In this document: one piece after another, positions 55,801 through 63,243 of the stretch
How positions within the stretch are numbered: position 1 is the first letter of the stretch
Layout: every line of letters starts with the position of its first letter
Assembly: GCF_001668615.1 (NCBI RefSeq)
Contig: NZ_LZMC01000056.1
Location: 1-64,000, forward strand
Reading direction: 5' to 3'
From: Mycobacterium sp. 1274761.0
Lineage (GTDB): Bacteria; Actinomycetota; Actinomycetes; Mycobacteriales; Mycobacteriaceae
DNA length: 64,000 nt
Notes under the pieces: generated by a model
Database searches by the model: none
Seen by the model: the letters and a program-made list of their open reading frames with translations, nothing else
What the model was told of the DNA's origin: nothing
Translations under genes and position numbers: made by a program

Positions 55801-57981
55801 CGGGGCGCGATCGACAATCTGCGGCTGACCGAGGCCGACGTGCCACCGCCGGATGAAGGCTACGTACAGGTCCGGGTGGAGGCCGCCGGCCTCAACTTCC
55901 GCGACGTGCTCAATGTGCTCGGCCTCTACCCGGGCGACCCCGGGCCGATCGGTGGGGACTTCGCGGGTGTGGTCACGCAGCTGGGTAGCGGCGTCGCCGG
56001 ACTCGAGGTGGGCCAGCGCGTCTACGGCTTCATGCAGGGCGCGTTCTCCAGCCGATTCAATGTGCCGGCCCAGCTGTTGGCGCCGGTGCCTGCCGGTCTG
56101 GACCCGGTGGCAGCGGCCACCATTCCCGCCGCCGCGCTCACGGCGCGGCTCGCGTTCGACTGGGCGAAGTTGCAGCCGGGCGATCGCGTGCTGATCCATG
56201 CCGCCAGCGGCGGTGTCGGTCTGGCGGCGATCCAAATGGCGCAGCAGCACGGCGCCACGGTGTTCGCCACCGCCAGCACCTACAAGCGCGCGGCGCTGCG
56301 CAAGATGGGCGTCAAGTACGTCTATGACTCACGCACAACGGATTTCGCCGACCAGATCCTCGCTGACACCAACGGCGCCGGGGTTGACGTGGTGCTCAAC
56401 AGCCTGACCAATGAGGGTTTCCTCGAGGCGACCGTGCGGGCCACCGCGCAGAACGGCCGGTTCGCCGAGATCGCCAAACGCGACATCTGGACCCCTGAGC
56501 AGATGGCGGCGGCGCGACCCGATATCTCCTACGAGATCGTGGCGTTGGATGTGACCACGCTGCAGAACCCCGACCACATAAAGCGGCTGTTGACCGAGGT
56601 GTCGGATGGGTTGGCCAGCGGCGTCTGGACGCCACTACCCGCCGAGATCTACCCGTTGACGGAGGCCAGGGCGGCGTTCCGCCGGATGCAGCAAGCGCGC
56701 CATATCGGCAAGATCGTGCTGCAGATACCGAATCCGCTGCAGCCCAAGGCTGATCGCAGCTATCTGATCACCGGCGGGCTGGGCGCTATCGGCCTGCACA
56801 CGGCGGCCCATCTGGCCCAACTCGGTGCCGGTGACATCGTATTGACCGGCAGGCGGGCGCCCGATGCGGACGCACAGCGGGTGGTCGACGAGATCACCGA
56901 GCAGTACCGGTGCCGCATCCACGTCTTCAACGGCGATGTCGGCGAGGAGGCCGATGTCGCCGGGCTGCTGCAGCGGATCCGGGCGGAGCTGCCGCCGCTG
57001 GCCGGTGTGGTGCATCTGGCCGGCGTGCTCGACGATGCGTTGCTATCACAGCAGAGTGTCGAGCGGTTCCGAACCACGTTGGCGCCCAAGGCGTTCGGTG
57101 CCTGCCATTTGGACCGGCTGACCATGGACGAGGACCTGGACTTCTTCATCGTGTCCTCATCGGTGTCCAGCGTGTTCGGTTCACCCGGCCAGTCGAACTA
57201 TGCGACCGCCAACGCGCTGCTCGACGGCTTGGTCGCTCGGCGACGGGCCCAGGGGTTGCCGGCCACCGGCATCAACTTCGGGCCGTGGGCCGACGGCGGC
57301 ATGGCGTCGTCGGAGGCCGCCAAGGCCAATCTGAACGCTCAGGGGCTGATACCGCTGCAGCCGTCGGCCGCGCTGAGCGCGTTGGCCGAGGTCGTCGCGA
57401 ACGGCACCGGGCAGGCCACCGTCCTCAACGCCAACTGGCAGCGCGCCGCGAAACTGTTGGGCGGCACTCGTCCGCCGATTCTCGATCTGGTGCTGCCCAG
57501 CGCCATCGGGGAGGCCACCGGCGACAGCGAGCTGCTCAAGCAGCTGATGGAGATACCGGTGCCGCAGCGGGCCGGTTTCGTCACCGAGTTCCTTCAGCGC
57601 GAGGTGCAGAACTTCCTGCGGCTCGCACAGCCGCCGGCCGCCACCAGTCGGTTCCTCGATCTGGGCACGGACTCGCTGATGGCGATCGAGCTCCGCAACC
57701 GACTGCACAGCCAGTTCGGCGGCAAGTTCACGATCAATGCCACCGCGGTGTTCGACTACCCGACCATCGGGGGTCTGGCCGAGTACCTGGTGAACCAGCT
57801 GCCCGATGCGGAGACGCCCCGCGCTGACGGTGAACAGCCCGCCGAGCCCGCCGACGCTGCCGAGCCCGCCGACGCTGAAGAGGCCACACCATCGTCGAAT
57901 CCTGCTCCAGGGTCGGGATCCGTCGCGCAGAGCGACCCTGCCGCAGAAATCGGCGGTGAAGAAGGGCCGAAGCGCCGCTAA
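46882..57981 (+). CDS. Bimodular type I polyketide synthase of the trehalose polyphleate locus
   Basis: 3699 aa. Module 1: KS (Cys184 in DTACSSSL, His319 in EAHGTGT, KTNIGHLEAAAG), AT (Ser638 in GHSVGQ, HAFH at 736), KR (TGGLGSIG at ~1188, Tyr1331 in TAYGAANAF), ACP (Ser1500 in LGMDSL). Module 2: KS (Cys1735, His1870), AT (Ser2189, HAFH at 2287), DH (His2490 in DHVIYGTVVVP, Asp2656), ER (NADPH site SGGVGLA at 3109), KR (TGGLGAIG at ~3297, Tyr3440 in SNYATANAL), ACP (Ser3598 in LGTDSL). Both ATs have the malonyl motif HAFH, so the chain should be unbranched. Module 1 has no DH. The order and partners match the TPP/phleic acid synthase. The C-terminal ~65 residues are Ala/Glu/Asp-rich. ATG 46882 has AGGAGG. 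Confidence 0.9.
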   Translation: MGTADRPTGRNARFAIVGYAARFPGAPDAGEFWDLLREGRDATSEVPSDRWDVDEFFDPDPSTPGKVVTRRAGFVDDVTGFDAPFFGLSTREVRLMDPQHRILLETAWRAVEHAGTAPTALANTNTGVFVGLATHDYLGMASDELTYPEIEAYMAIGTSNAAAAGRISYRLGLQGPAVAVDTACSSSLVAIHQACQALQLGECDLALAGGANVMLTPATMITFSNAHMLAPDGRCKTFDAAADGYVRGEGCGVIVIKRLEDAIADGDRIRAVIRGSAINQDGASGGLTVPNGVAQQRVIADALKRAGLRPSDVGYLEAHGTGTSLGDPIEAQAAGEALGVGRDAAQPLLIGSVKTNIGHLEAAAGIAGVIKVILSLENELLPEHLHFTTPSPHIPWDRLPVEVVKEARAWKRNGQPRIAGVSSFGFAGTNAHVILEEAPDVPATLGSSEPTAADRFSILPISARTPAALVQVANQYRSWLTAHPEASLADVCFTAGVGRAHFEHRAALVVKSKDSAIELLGALADDRPAPGLVRGESHDTPKTAWLFTGQGSQYTGMARELFETEPVFAETVKQCAAAVADVLEKPLLDVIFDVDGPDGDETLRQTSYAQPALFAIETGLARLWQSWGFEPEVVLGHSVGQYSAACVAGMFSLEDGARLMAERGRLFGSLPAGGRMVAVFTTAERAESVADEFPSVSVAAYNGANTVLSGPAGDLERAVAGLAADGIRCDWLDTSHAFHSALLDPILDEFERYADGLTFNAPQRMLIDNRTGETLGRSVKLDGAYWRRHARQPVQFAKSVRTLADLNCKLLVEIGPQPVLTAAALRAWPDPASAPRAIASLRRNTTDHRQIIEAVAEAYTLGHLPDFGAFRQAGARKLDLPTYPFEHRQYWYRDNRERPNPLQNQAGPRTETVRLLEDGRIEELAALIDGADEQTLRVLNKLAAQHNQQRTSQSIADDRYEFRWEKSTASAAGAGEGSAWILVGDNPDVLEPLADVLTARGHRHRIVGLPLSDADADELAEQLRAAAADEPTLRIVHVAALDADPTATTAPSMRSLLRMQHTVLGGTRRFFRAAIAAGLRRPVWVVTRGAQPVTDSDTVSPEQSCLWGFGRAAALELPQMWGGLADLADGSAEEWSLFVDRAAASGSEGEDQIALRGEAVYVPRLVRRVGPPNAAPLQLRSDATYLVTGGLGSIGLEIAGYLAARGAKNLVLTSRRAPSDAVQQRIDALAEQHGCSLRVVTADVADAHDVARVLATVTAELPPLAGVVHAAGEIGTTPLASLDDAEVDRVFAGKVWGAWHLSEAVAGMNLDFFVSTSSIASVWGGFGQTAYGAANAFLDGLAWRLREQGVPGISVNFGPWSAGMADAESRARLAKRGVTTLSPADALAGLTDVMTSASAASAQGVVARIDWARFLPIFQQGGSRGFLAELQREAPTPVTAAPAVTASGKTELVERLTNAPVQQRKKLLTNYLLNAVAEVTRVDAAEIREDAGFFDLGMDSLMAIELRQRIEQGVGKQIPATLAMDHPRLSDVVDYLLDDVLGLTEQAATSAPKLAAVVATRTDEPIAIVAVSCRFPGAPDPEAFWEVLSGGVDAIREVPEDRFDIDEFYDPDPDAPGKTYTRFGGFLDSIDEFDPEFFGISPREAVWIEPQQRLMLETVWEGLERAGYAPASLRGSRTGIFVGVAANEYAHLLSGESIDKIEPHFITGNALNAISGRVAFALGFEGPAVAVDTACSSALVAVHQACQALHSGDCDLAVAGGVNVLLSPVTVVAASRARMLSPVGRCKTFDASADGYVRSEGCGVLVLKRLSDAQRDGDRIAAVIPSSAVNQDGASSGLTVPNGGAQQRLIGSALARAGLTGGDVDYLEAHGTGTPLGDPIEVQAAAAAYSGSRDADRPLLMGSVKTNIGHLESASGAAGLIKVVLSLQNELLPQTLHFDNPSPHIPWDSLPVRVVDKAIPWQAKGRPRRAGVSSFGFTGTNAHVLVEEAPAQPVSTEDAPVESGTRPVHVLPLSARSPDGLVALAQRYDAWLTSHPDVDLADVCLTAGTGRSHFEHRAALVVDSVQSACDGLADLAQNRTRPGVLRGEHLNRPTTAWLFTGQGSQYPRMARELFEAEPVFAQTVTRCADVVSAIVSRPLLDVLFADGGDAADALRHTSFAQPALFAVEMGLARLWQSWGIEPDVVLGHSVGQYAAACVAGVFSLEDGARLIAERGRLFGSLPEGGRMVAVFADPKHVEQIAGEHPRVSVAAYNGPNTVLSGPGEDLEQIVAAFADEAIRCTWLETSHAFHSELLEPVLDEFESYAAQLTFDVPTLPLVCNRTGAVLTAQTPLDAQYWRRHSRQPVQFAESVRTIAALGCSVLMEIGPQPVLTGAAVQVWPEHLAAPRAIVSLRKGVGDRRQIADGLAATYVAGHQPDFAALHRQPRRRVELPTYPFQRRRFWPKTSSIPSEGGVGPAVSGILGNAKDLATGDSVYTSRLSVKSQPWLADHVIYGTVVVPGATYAAMALAAVGAPARVKEIFFYEPIILPEKSSREVQLTLHPLEGAGEWSFQVHSRPYGDRDAIWSLNADGAVVSGIDDAVDDGDPVDEAIERLDRMRPQELFETFADMELAWGPNWSGSLKSLWLGEGEAIGDILVGEELAEHLGTEPMHPVLMDLCTGIAFPAFPALMAAEQGVNDLFLPLRYGQVSLREKMPRRFYCRAKWHNSALDGETQVFDLDFLDRDGRRLGGIREFTVKRAPREALLRGLGGDATRLLYTLGWHEVPLPASSGDTAGGTWLIAGFDELAAKVAGCIPFDRAGDAEPLGQLLTQAQERGMPFSGVVWRAAAPGASESTEDVAARLETEISQLLSAVHTVQGGSQNGGVKLPGGLWIVTERAVACESGEPVDPVQAALWGFGRTTINEEPALRAKLVDCDGSEEAVAILADLLGTPVEEPELAVRQGKLLASRLLPWARSGHLTVPRSSDYVLAPTERGAIDNLRLTEADVPPPDEGYVQVRVEAAGLNFRDVLNVLGLYPGDPGPIGGDFAGVVTQLGSGVAGLEVGQRVYGFMQGAFSSRFNVPAQLLAPVPAGLDPVAAATIPAAALTARLAFDWAKLQPGDRVLIHAASGGVGLAAIQMAQQHGATVFATASTYKRAALRKMGVKYVYDSRTTDFADQILADTNGAGVDVVLNSLTNEGFLEATVRATAQNGRFAEIAKRDIWTPEQMAAARPDISYEIVALDVTTLQNPDHIKRLLTEVSDGLASGVWTPLPAEIYPLTEARAAFRRMQQARHIGKIVLQIPNPLQPKADRSYLITGGLGAIGLHTAAHLAQLGAGDIVLTGRRAPDADAQRVVDEITEQYRCRIHVFNGDVGEEADVAGLLQRIRAELPPLAGVVHLAGVLDDALLSQQSVERFRTTLAPKAFGACHLDRLTMDEDLDFFIVSSSVSSVFGSPGQSNYATANALLDGLVARRRAQGLPATGINFGPWADGGMASSEAAKANLNAQGLIPLQPSAALSALAEVVANGTGQATVLNANWQRAAKLLGGTRPPILDLVLPSAIGEATGDSELLKQLMEIPVPQRAGFVTEFLQREVQNFLRLAQPPAATSRFLDLGTDSLMAIELRNRLHSQFGGKFTINATAVFDYPTIGGLAEYLVNQLPDAETPRADGEQPAEPADAAEPADAEEATPSSNPAPGSGSVAQSDPAAEIGGEEGPKRR

Positions 57982-58147
57982 AGGGGTCCCCACTCGCTGT
58001 TGCGTGCGGAGACTCCAGTGATGCCTGTGACAGACCTGTGGCAGGTATCACACGGCGAGTAATACGCACGTCAGTCACCGTTTTGGCCGGTAGATGGCGT
58101 CCCGACCAACCACCCGGTTACTTAGCCCATAGAAATTGCTCGCGGCA

Positions 58148-58202
58148 GGTTTGCGTTGAAGTTACCGGTGGGTATAGTTCCACCCAGATTACTGGTGGGT
58201 AA
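58148..58202 (+). promoter_or_regulatory. fadE5 promoter with repeated GGTGGGTA elements
   Basis: GGTTT (58148-58152), 17-base spacer, GGGTAT (58170-58175) fits a SigF-type promoter. An overlapping reading is TTGCGT (58151-58156), 16-base spacer, TATAGT (58173-58178), a SigA-type one. The words TTACCGGTGGGTA (58162-58174) and TTACTGGTGGGTAA (58189-58202) are near-repeats with palindromic ends, and a related GGTTACTTAGCC lies upstream near 58117. These suggest one or more operators for a fatty-acid-responsive repressor over the promoter. The fadE5 GTG begins at 58251 after AGGAGG (58241-58246). Confidence 0.45.
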
Positions 58203-58250
58203 CTTAGCCAAAAGTACCCAACCAATGTGGCCTCTCGACGAGGAGGAAAT

Positions 58251-60086
58251 GTGAGCCACTACAAGAGCAATGTCCGTGACCAGGTATTCAACCTGTTCGA
58301 GGTGTTCGGCCTCGACAAGGCGCTCGGTGAGGGTGCTTATGCCGATCTGGACGCAGACACCGCCCGCGAGATGCTGGGCGAGATCGCCCGGCTGGCTGAG
58401 GGTCCGATCGCCGAATCCTTCGCCGACGGCGACCGCAATCCGCCGGTGTTCCATCCCGACACCCACTCGGTGACCCTGCCCGAGTCGTTCAAGAAGTCCG
58501 TTCGCGCGGTCATCGACGGCGGCTGGGACCGAGTCGGCATCGAAGAGGAGCTCGGCGGCGTCGCCATGCCGCGCGCGCTGGTGTGGGCTCTGCACGAGCA
58601 CCTCCTCGGCGCGAACCCGGCCACCTGGATGTACGGCGGTGGCCCCGGCTTCGCCAGCATCTTCTACAAGCAGGCCACCGAAGAGCAGAAGAAGTGGGCC
58701 ATCATCGCCGCTGAGCGCGGCTGGGGCGCCACCATGGTGCTCACCGAGCCTGACGCGGGCTCCGACGTCGGCGCTGGTCGCACGAAGGCCGTCAAGCAGG
58801 ACGACGGCTCCTGGCACATCGACGGCGTCAAACGTTTCATCACGTCGGCCGACTCCGACGACCTGTTCGAGAACATCTTCCACCTGGTGCTGGCCCGCCC
58901 CGAGGGCGCTGGCCCGGGCACCAAGGGGCTGTCGCTGTTCTTCGTGCCGAAGTTCCTCTTCGACTTCGAGACCGGCGAGCTCGGCGAGCGCAACGGCGTG
59001 TTCGTCACCAACGTCGAGCACAAGATGGGCCTGAAGGTTTCGGCCACCTGCGAGCTGAGCTTCGGCCAGCACGGAGTGCCCGCAAAGGGCTGGCTGGTCG
59101 GCGAGGTCCACAACGGCATCGCGCAGATGTTCGACGTGATCGAGCAGGCCCGAATGATGGTGGGCACCAAGGCTATTGCGACGCTGTCGACCGGTTACCT
59201 GAACGCGCTCTCCTACGCCAAGGAACGTGTTCAGGGCGCGGACATGACGCAGATGACCGACAAGACCGCGCCGCGCGTGACCATCACGCATCACCCGGAC
59301 GTGCGTCGCAGCCTGATGACCCAGAAGGCCTACGCCGAGGGTCTGCGTGCGCTGTACCTGTTCACCGCGACCTACCAGGACACCGCAGTGGCCAAGGCCC
59401 TGCACGACGTCGACGGCGAGCTGGCGGTGAAGGTCAACGACCTGATGCTGCCGATCGTCAAGGGTGTCGGGTCCGAGCAGGCCTACGCCAAGCTCACCGA
59501 GAGCCTGCAGACCTTCGGCGGGTCGGGCTTCCTGCAGGACTACCCGATCGAGCAGTACATCCGAGACGCGAAGATCGACTCGCTCTACGAGGGCACCACG
59601 GCCATCCAGGCGCAGGACTTCTTCTTCCGCAAAATCGTCCGCGACAAGGGTCAGGCGCTCGCGCACGTGGCGGGCCAGATCGAGCAGTTCGTCAAGAACG
59701 AGTCGGGCAACGGCCGGCTCAAGAGCGAACGCGCCCTGCTGGCGACCGCGCTGGAGGACGTGCAGGCCATGGCGGCCGCGATGACCGGCTACCTGATGGC
59801 CGCGCAGGAGAAGCCCGAGAGCCTCTACAAGGTGGGTCTGGCTTCGGTTCGCTTCCTGATGAGCGTCGGCGACCTGGTCATCGGCTGGCTGCTGCAGCAG
59901 CAAGCGGCCGTTGCCATCGAGGCGCTCGACGGTGGCGCGACCGGCGACGACAAGGCCTTCTACGAGGGCAAGGTCGCCGTGGCGTCGTTCTTCGCCAAGA
60001 ACATGCTGCCGCTGCTGACCAGCACGCGTCAGGTGATCGAGACCATCGACAACGACATCATGGAGCTCGACGAGGCGGCCTTCTAA
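58251..60086 (+). CDS. fadE5: Acyl-CoA dehydrogenase FadE5
   Basis: 611 aa, the length of M. tuberculosis FadE5 (Rv0244c) and of the M. smegmatis protein. [17 protein letters not shown] is the start of the family. ACAD motifs: [23 protein letters not shown], and the catalytic base Glu447 in [10 protein letters not shown]. An extended C-terminal domain with helices ([38 protein letters not shown]) is typical of this subfamily, which acts on medium- to long-chain acyl-CoAs. GTG 58251 has AGGAGG four bases upstream. It is followed by a terminator and lies next to the TPP locus, which probably shares lipid substrates. Confidence 0.9.
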   Translation: MSHYKSNVRDQVFNLFEVFGLDKALGEGAYADLDADTAREMLGEIARLAEGPIAESFADGDRNPPVFHPDTHSVTLPESFKKSVRAVIDGGWDRVGIEEELGGVAMPRALVWALHEHLLGANPATWMYGGGPGFASIFYKQATEEQKKWAIIAAERGWGATMVLTEPDAGSDVGAGRTKAVKQDDGSWHIDGVKRFITSADSDDLFENIFHLVLARPEGAGPGTKGLSLFFVPKFLFDFETGELGERNGVFVTNVEHKMGLKVSATCELSFGQHGVPAKGWLVGEVHNGIAQMFDVIEQARMMVGTKAIATLSTGYLNALSYAKERVQGADMTQMTDKTAPRVTITHHPDVRRSLMTQKAYAEGLRALYLFTATYQDTAVAKALHDVDGELAVKVNDLMLPIVKGVGSEQAYAKLTESLQTFGGSGFLQDYPIEQYIRDAKIDSLYEGTTAIQAQDFFFRKIVRDKGQALAHVAGQIEQFVKNESGNGRLKSERALLATALEDVQAMAAAMTGYLMAAQEKPESLYKVGLASVRFLMSVGDLVIGWLLQQQAAVAIEALDGGATGDDKAFYEGKVAVASFFAKNMLPLLTSTRQVIETIDNDIMELDEAAF

Positions 60087-60115
60087 GCCCTTCATCGAGA
60101 AGACCGCTTCAAGCC

Positions 60116-60148
60116 AACGGCCCCCGGGACTCTTCCCCGGGGGCCGTT
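60116..60148. terminator. Strong stem-loop terminator after fadE5
   Basis: Arms AACGGCCCCCGGG (60116-60128) and CCCGGGGGCCGTT (60136-60148) are perfectly complementary over 13 bases with a seven-base loop, followed by a short T run. It ends the fadE5 transcript and separates it from the exported-protein operon. Confidence 0.85.
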
Positions 60149-60193
60149 TGCATGCCAAGAATCCGCCAAGGCGACCCCCGCACGCTATGCGGC

Positions 60194-60976
60194 ATGAAGT
60201 TCTCGACACTGGCATTGGTCGCATCGGCGGTGGCCGCGACGACCGTCGCGGTCGCGCCAACTGCGCACGCTGAACCGACGGCCCTCGAGCGACTCTGCGC
60301 CGCCCAGGCCTGGCCGCGGCCCGTCCCAGACGTGGTGGGGTTGATGTTCGAGCCCTACAGCAAGCGCATCCCCGCCGGCTCCAGTGGCGGTGCCCTGGCG
60401 TGCTGGGACGACATCCGCGCAATCACTGAAAGCGGCCGCGACGCCACCAGGGCCGCGGCGGGCGGCTGGGACACCATCGCGTCGGTGGCGCCGCCGCCGG
60501 GGACACTCGTCGACCGCGACCAACCGATCACAGTCCGCCTCGCCCCAATGGATTACGACGCCCCGAAGAGCTTCGCGGCTTGCGAGTGGGTCAGCACCAC
60601 CGAGGTATCCGACATCTTCGGCTTCACGGGCCCGATCGAGAGGGACGAATACGTGTCGACCGGTTCGGTCGAGCCGAGCTGCACGTACCGCAGCCCCGGC
60701 CGCACCGCCGTACTCAGCCGCCTTCTGGTCTCTGGTGCTTTCGCGGTCGACGCCGAGGCCGACTACTCGCTTATTCCGTATGGAAACGCCACGGCGATAA
60801 CCGGTCTCGGCCGCGCCGCCCGCTGCATAACGGGTCTGCAGGGCGCACAGGGCAGTCGATACAACGAAGTGGACGTCCTCCTCGACGGCAACAGGCTGTT
60901 CGAGGCACAGGGCCTCGGCGCCCAGCCGTGCGACCAATTGACGACTTTCGCCAAGACGGCGATCGACCGACTGTAA
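60194..60976 (+). CDS. Secreted protein with PASTA-like domain, 260 aa
   Basis: The signal peptide FSTLALVASAVAATTVAVAPTAHA ends near residue 28. Residues ~42-125 look like a PASTA-type fold: PVPDVVGLMFEPYSK and GTLVDRDQPITVRLAP (the hallmark P-x-V-x-G...G-T...I-x-V). Residues 130-260 contain three or four Cys (AACEW, PSCTYRS, ARCITGL, QPCDQL) likely in disulfides, with a C-terminal domain resembling DUF3558-type lipoprotein modules. It is the first gene of an operon ending in a Ser/Thr kinase. ATG 60194 is chosen over a frame beginning at 60152. Confidence 0.65.
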   Translation: MKFSTLALVASAVAATTVAVAPTAHAEPTALERLCAAQAWPRPVPDVVGLMFEPYSKRIPAGSSGGALACWDDIRAITESGRDATRAAAGGWDTIASVAPPPGTLVDRDQPITVRLAPMDYDAPKSFAACEWVSTTEVSDIFGFTGPIERDEYVSTGSVEPSCTYRSPGRTAVLSRLLVSGAFAVDAEADYSLIPYGNATAITGLGRAARCITGLQGAQGSRYNEVDVLLDGNRLFEAQGLGAQPCDQLTTFAKTAIDRL

Positions 60977-61003
60977 CCACCACTGAGGAAACGGACTTCG
61001 ACA

Positions 61004-62173
61004 ATGCGTACACACCGCCCCATACTCGCGATCGCCGCCGCAGCGATCACACTGACAGCCATCACCCCCGCCGCCGCATACGCGGCCGAGCCGACCATCG
61101 CCGATGTGCCGTGGTCGCAGGTCGGTCCCGGCTGGACGCTCGCGACGTGGAGTCCCGTCACCCCACGCATGCCCGGCGTGGAAACGCCTCCCGGCGAGCC
61201 GACATGGGAGACAGCGGCGGTGACGGTCTACCTCGTCGACCCCGCCGGAAACCGATACGCGCTCAGGACATTCCAGCCGGGCGAGCGCGCCGACCTGCTC
61301 GGGTGGTCCGGCGACGGCAGCCACGCACTATTCGGCGACCAGTACCCCGCACCCGACACCGTCACCGTGCTCGACCTCCATACCGGCGCTGAACACACTG
61401 TCGACGTCGGCGGCTATCCCAGATTCACCCGACCCGACGGCACCGCCCTGCTAATGGCCACTGACGGCGACGACAACAAGACGCCCACCTTGAAGCGCAT
61501 CGACCTGGATGGGAATCTGCAATTCACCTATCCCACCGAGAACCTCAGCGGCGCTGGTGATTTCACGGGCAGTCATGTCGAGTCGCCCGACGGCACCCAG
61601 CTCGTCCTCGGCACCGACAACGGGCTGGTCGCGATGCGCAATGACGGAACCGCCGTCCGTGCGCTGGCTAAGCCCCCGATGTGGGGCGCCCAATGCCGTC
61701 CGGTGCGGTGGTGGACGACGGACGAGGTGTTGGCACACTGTGATGTCGATCGCAGCTCGGCAACACAGCTGTGGACCGTGCCATTGGACGGCTCGGCTGC
61801 GACACCGTTGACTGCGCTGAACTCCGGCCAGGGCGACGACCCCGGCTTCGACGGCGACTACGGCGACGGCACGGCTTGGCATGTGGCCGGCGGCACGTTC
61901 CTCCAATCCGCGGGCGCCTGCGGCACGATGTTCCTTTCCAAGCTCACCGCGGACGGGCACACGACGCGGGTGAACGTGCCCAATATGGGTCACAGCATCG
62001 AGGTGGCGGGTACCAGCGGCGACACCCTCGAGTTGTTAGGCAAGGTCGGCTGCGGTGGCACCGACTCGTTAGTGCGATACGACCCGTCGGCGAACACCTC
62101 CACGGTTCTGCTCGGACCGCCCGTCAACGGCGGCGGCGTCACCGGCGCCATCCCCTACCCGGGAGGGGCGTGA
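61004..62173 (+). CDS. Secreted beta-propeller-like protein, 389 aa
   Basis: Signal peptide ILAIAAAAITLTAITPAAAYA. The mature part has repeated blades: VTVYLVDPAGNRYALRTF, LLGWSGDGSHALFG, YPRFTRPDGTALLM, FTGSHVESPDGTQLVLG and TQLWTVPLDGSAATPL. This is a TolB/WD40-like beta-propeller with Cys pairs near the end (GAQCRP, LAHCDV, GACGTM, KVGCGG). There is no enzyme signature. It may sense or present ligands outside the membrane. It lies 27 bases after the PASTA-like gene and two bases before the next gene. Confidence 0.65.
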   Translation: MRTHRPILAIAAAAITLTAITPAAAYAAEPTIADVPWSQVGPGWTLATWSPVTPRMPGVETPPGEPTWETAAVTVYLVDPAGNRYALRTFQPGERADLLGWSGDGSHALFGDQYPAPDTVTVLDLHTGAEHTVDVGGYPRFTRPDGTALLMATDGDDNKTPTLKRIDLDGNLQFTYPTENLSGAGDFTGSHVESPDGTQLVLGTDNGLVAMRNDGTAVRALAKPPMWGAQCRPVRWWTTDEVLAHCDVDRSSATQLWTVPLDGSAATPLTALNSGQGDDPGFDGDYGDGTAWHVAGGTFLQSAGACGTMFLSKLTADGHTTRVNVPNMGHSIEVAGTSGDTLELLGKVGCGGTDSLVRYDPSANTSTVLLGPPVNGGGVTGAIPYPGGA

Positions 62174-62175
62174 CG

Positions 62176-63225
62176 ATGAAGCTTCCGAGCCTGACAATGC
62201 TCACCGCGGCTATGGCGACCACTGTCGTGCTGCCGGTGGCGGCGCACGCCGACATACCGCAGCCTTGCTCGAACGGCCAGGTCCAAGTGAGCAACGGCGG
62301 TCAGCAGGCCGCTTCCGGTCACCGCGAAGTGGTGCTGTTCTTCAGCCTGGCACCGGGAGCGGCGGACTGTACTGTCACCGGCTATCCCGGTGTCGACACC
62401 GGCGCGGGCGGTCCCCTCATCCACGCCGACCGCAGGGCAACCGGGTTCATGGGGGGCTTGCGGGACACCGAAACGCCGCCGACGGTCACGATCACGGCGA
62501 CGAGCCCAGGACGCGCCGTGGTCGAGGGCGCCGCCGCGGACAGAAACGACCCGAACCGGTCGTGCCCGACCTACACCGAGCTTTCGGTGACCGCGCCGGA
62601 TACTACTGACTCCATGACGGTGCCCGTCGATATCGACAGCTGCACACTGCAGGTCCATCCAGTCGAATCGCTGGATGCCGGCTATCACGAGCACACCGAA
62701 ACAGCCAGCTACACGATCGATATCGGCTATCCGCTCGACTATCCCGACCGTAAGGGGGTGTCCGACTTCGTCAGCGCCGATCGCGCCGAGTTCGTCGAAT
62801 GGGTGGCCGAGTCAGGGTCGGGCCGTCACTACACCTATGACGTCGATGCAAAAACTTACCGCTCCGCATCACCGGCTACGACCACCGTTGTGCTGTCCAT
62901 CGACGATGACACCGGAGCGGCCCACGCGGCCCACCCCGCCACGTCCTTTGAATCCTTCACGTTCGACCTAACGAAACATGCGCCCGTCACCTTCGACACG
63001 GTGTTCACCTCGACCACGGGGGTGATCGACGTGTTGACGCCGCTGGTGCGCGACAGCTACGGCGCGCCGATGCTCGACCTGCACCCGTCGGACTGCCAGA
63101 ACTTCGCGCTCACTGACGACGCGGTGATCTTCTTCTTCGGCGAGGGCCAGTTGATTTCTGCCGACAACACCGGGCCGCGGCAGGTCCCGGTGCGCCGCAG
63201 CGAACTGGCACCGCTGATGGCGTGA
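62176..63225 (+). CDS. Secreted DUF4232-MPT64-like fusion protein, 349 aa
   Basis: Signal peptide LTMLTAAMATTVVLPVAAHA. Residues ~26-155 fit DUF4232 (HREVVLFFSLAPGAADCTVTGYPGVD, core FxLxPGxxxCTVxGYPxV, then RPGRAVVEGAAADRND-like strand and CPTYTELSVTAPD). Residues ~170-349 fit the MPT64/RsiV domain: SYTIDIGYPLDYPDRKGVSDFV, TSFESFTFDLTKHAPVTFDTVF, LHPSDCQNFALTDDAVIFFFGEGQL. The fusion of these two domains in one exported protein is unusual. Its ATG follows the upstream stop by two bases; GGAGGGG lies in the end of the previous gene. Confidence 0.7.
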   Translation: MKLPSLTMLTAAMATTVVLPVAAHADIPQPCSNGQVQVSNGGQQAASGHREVVLFFSLAPGAADCTVTGYPGVDTGAGGPLIHADRRATGFMGGLRDTETPPTVTITATSPGRAVVEGAAADRNDPNRSCPTYTELSVTAPDTTDSMTVPVDIDSCTLQVHPVESLDAGYHEHTETASYTIDIGYPLDYPDRKGVSDFVSADRAEFVEWVAESGSGRHYTYDVDAKTYRSASPATTTVVLSIDDDTGAAHAAHPATSFESFTFDLTKHAPVTFDTVFTSTTGVIDVLTPLVRDSYGAPMLDLHPSDCQNFALTDDAVIFFFGEGQLISADNTGPRQVPVRRSELAPLMA

Positions 63226-63243
63226 TGACGAGATACTGCCTGG

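Noticed and set aside
58122..60422. 766-codon frame antisense to fadE5
   Set aside because: Runs through the terminator and the fadE5 promoter, has no domain, and mirrors the high GC third positions of fadE5.
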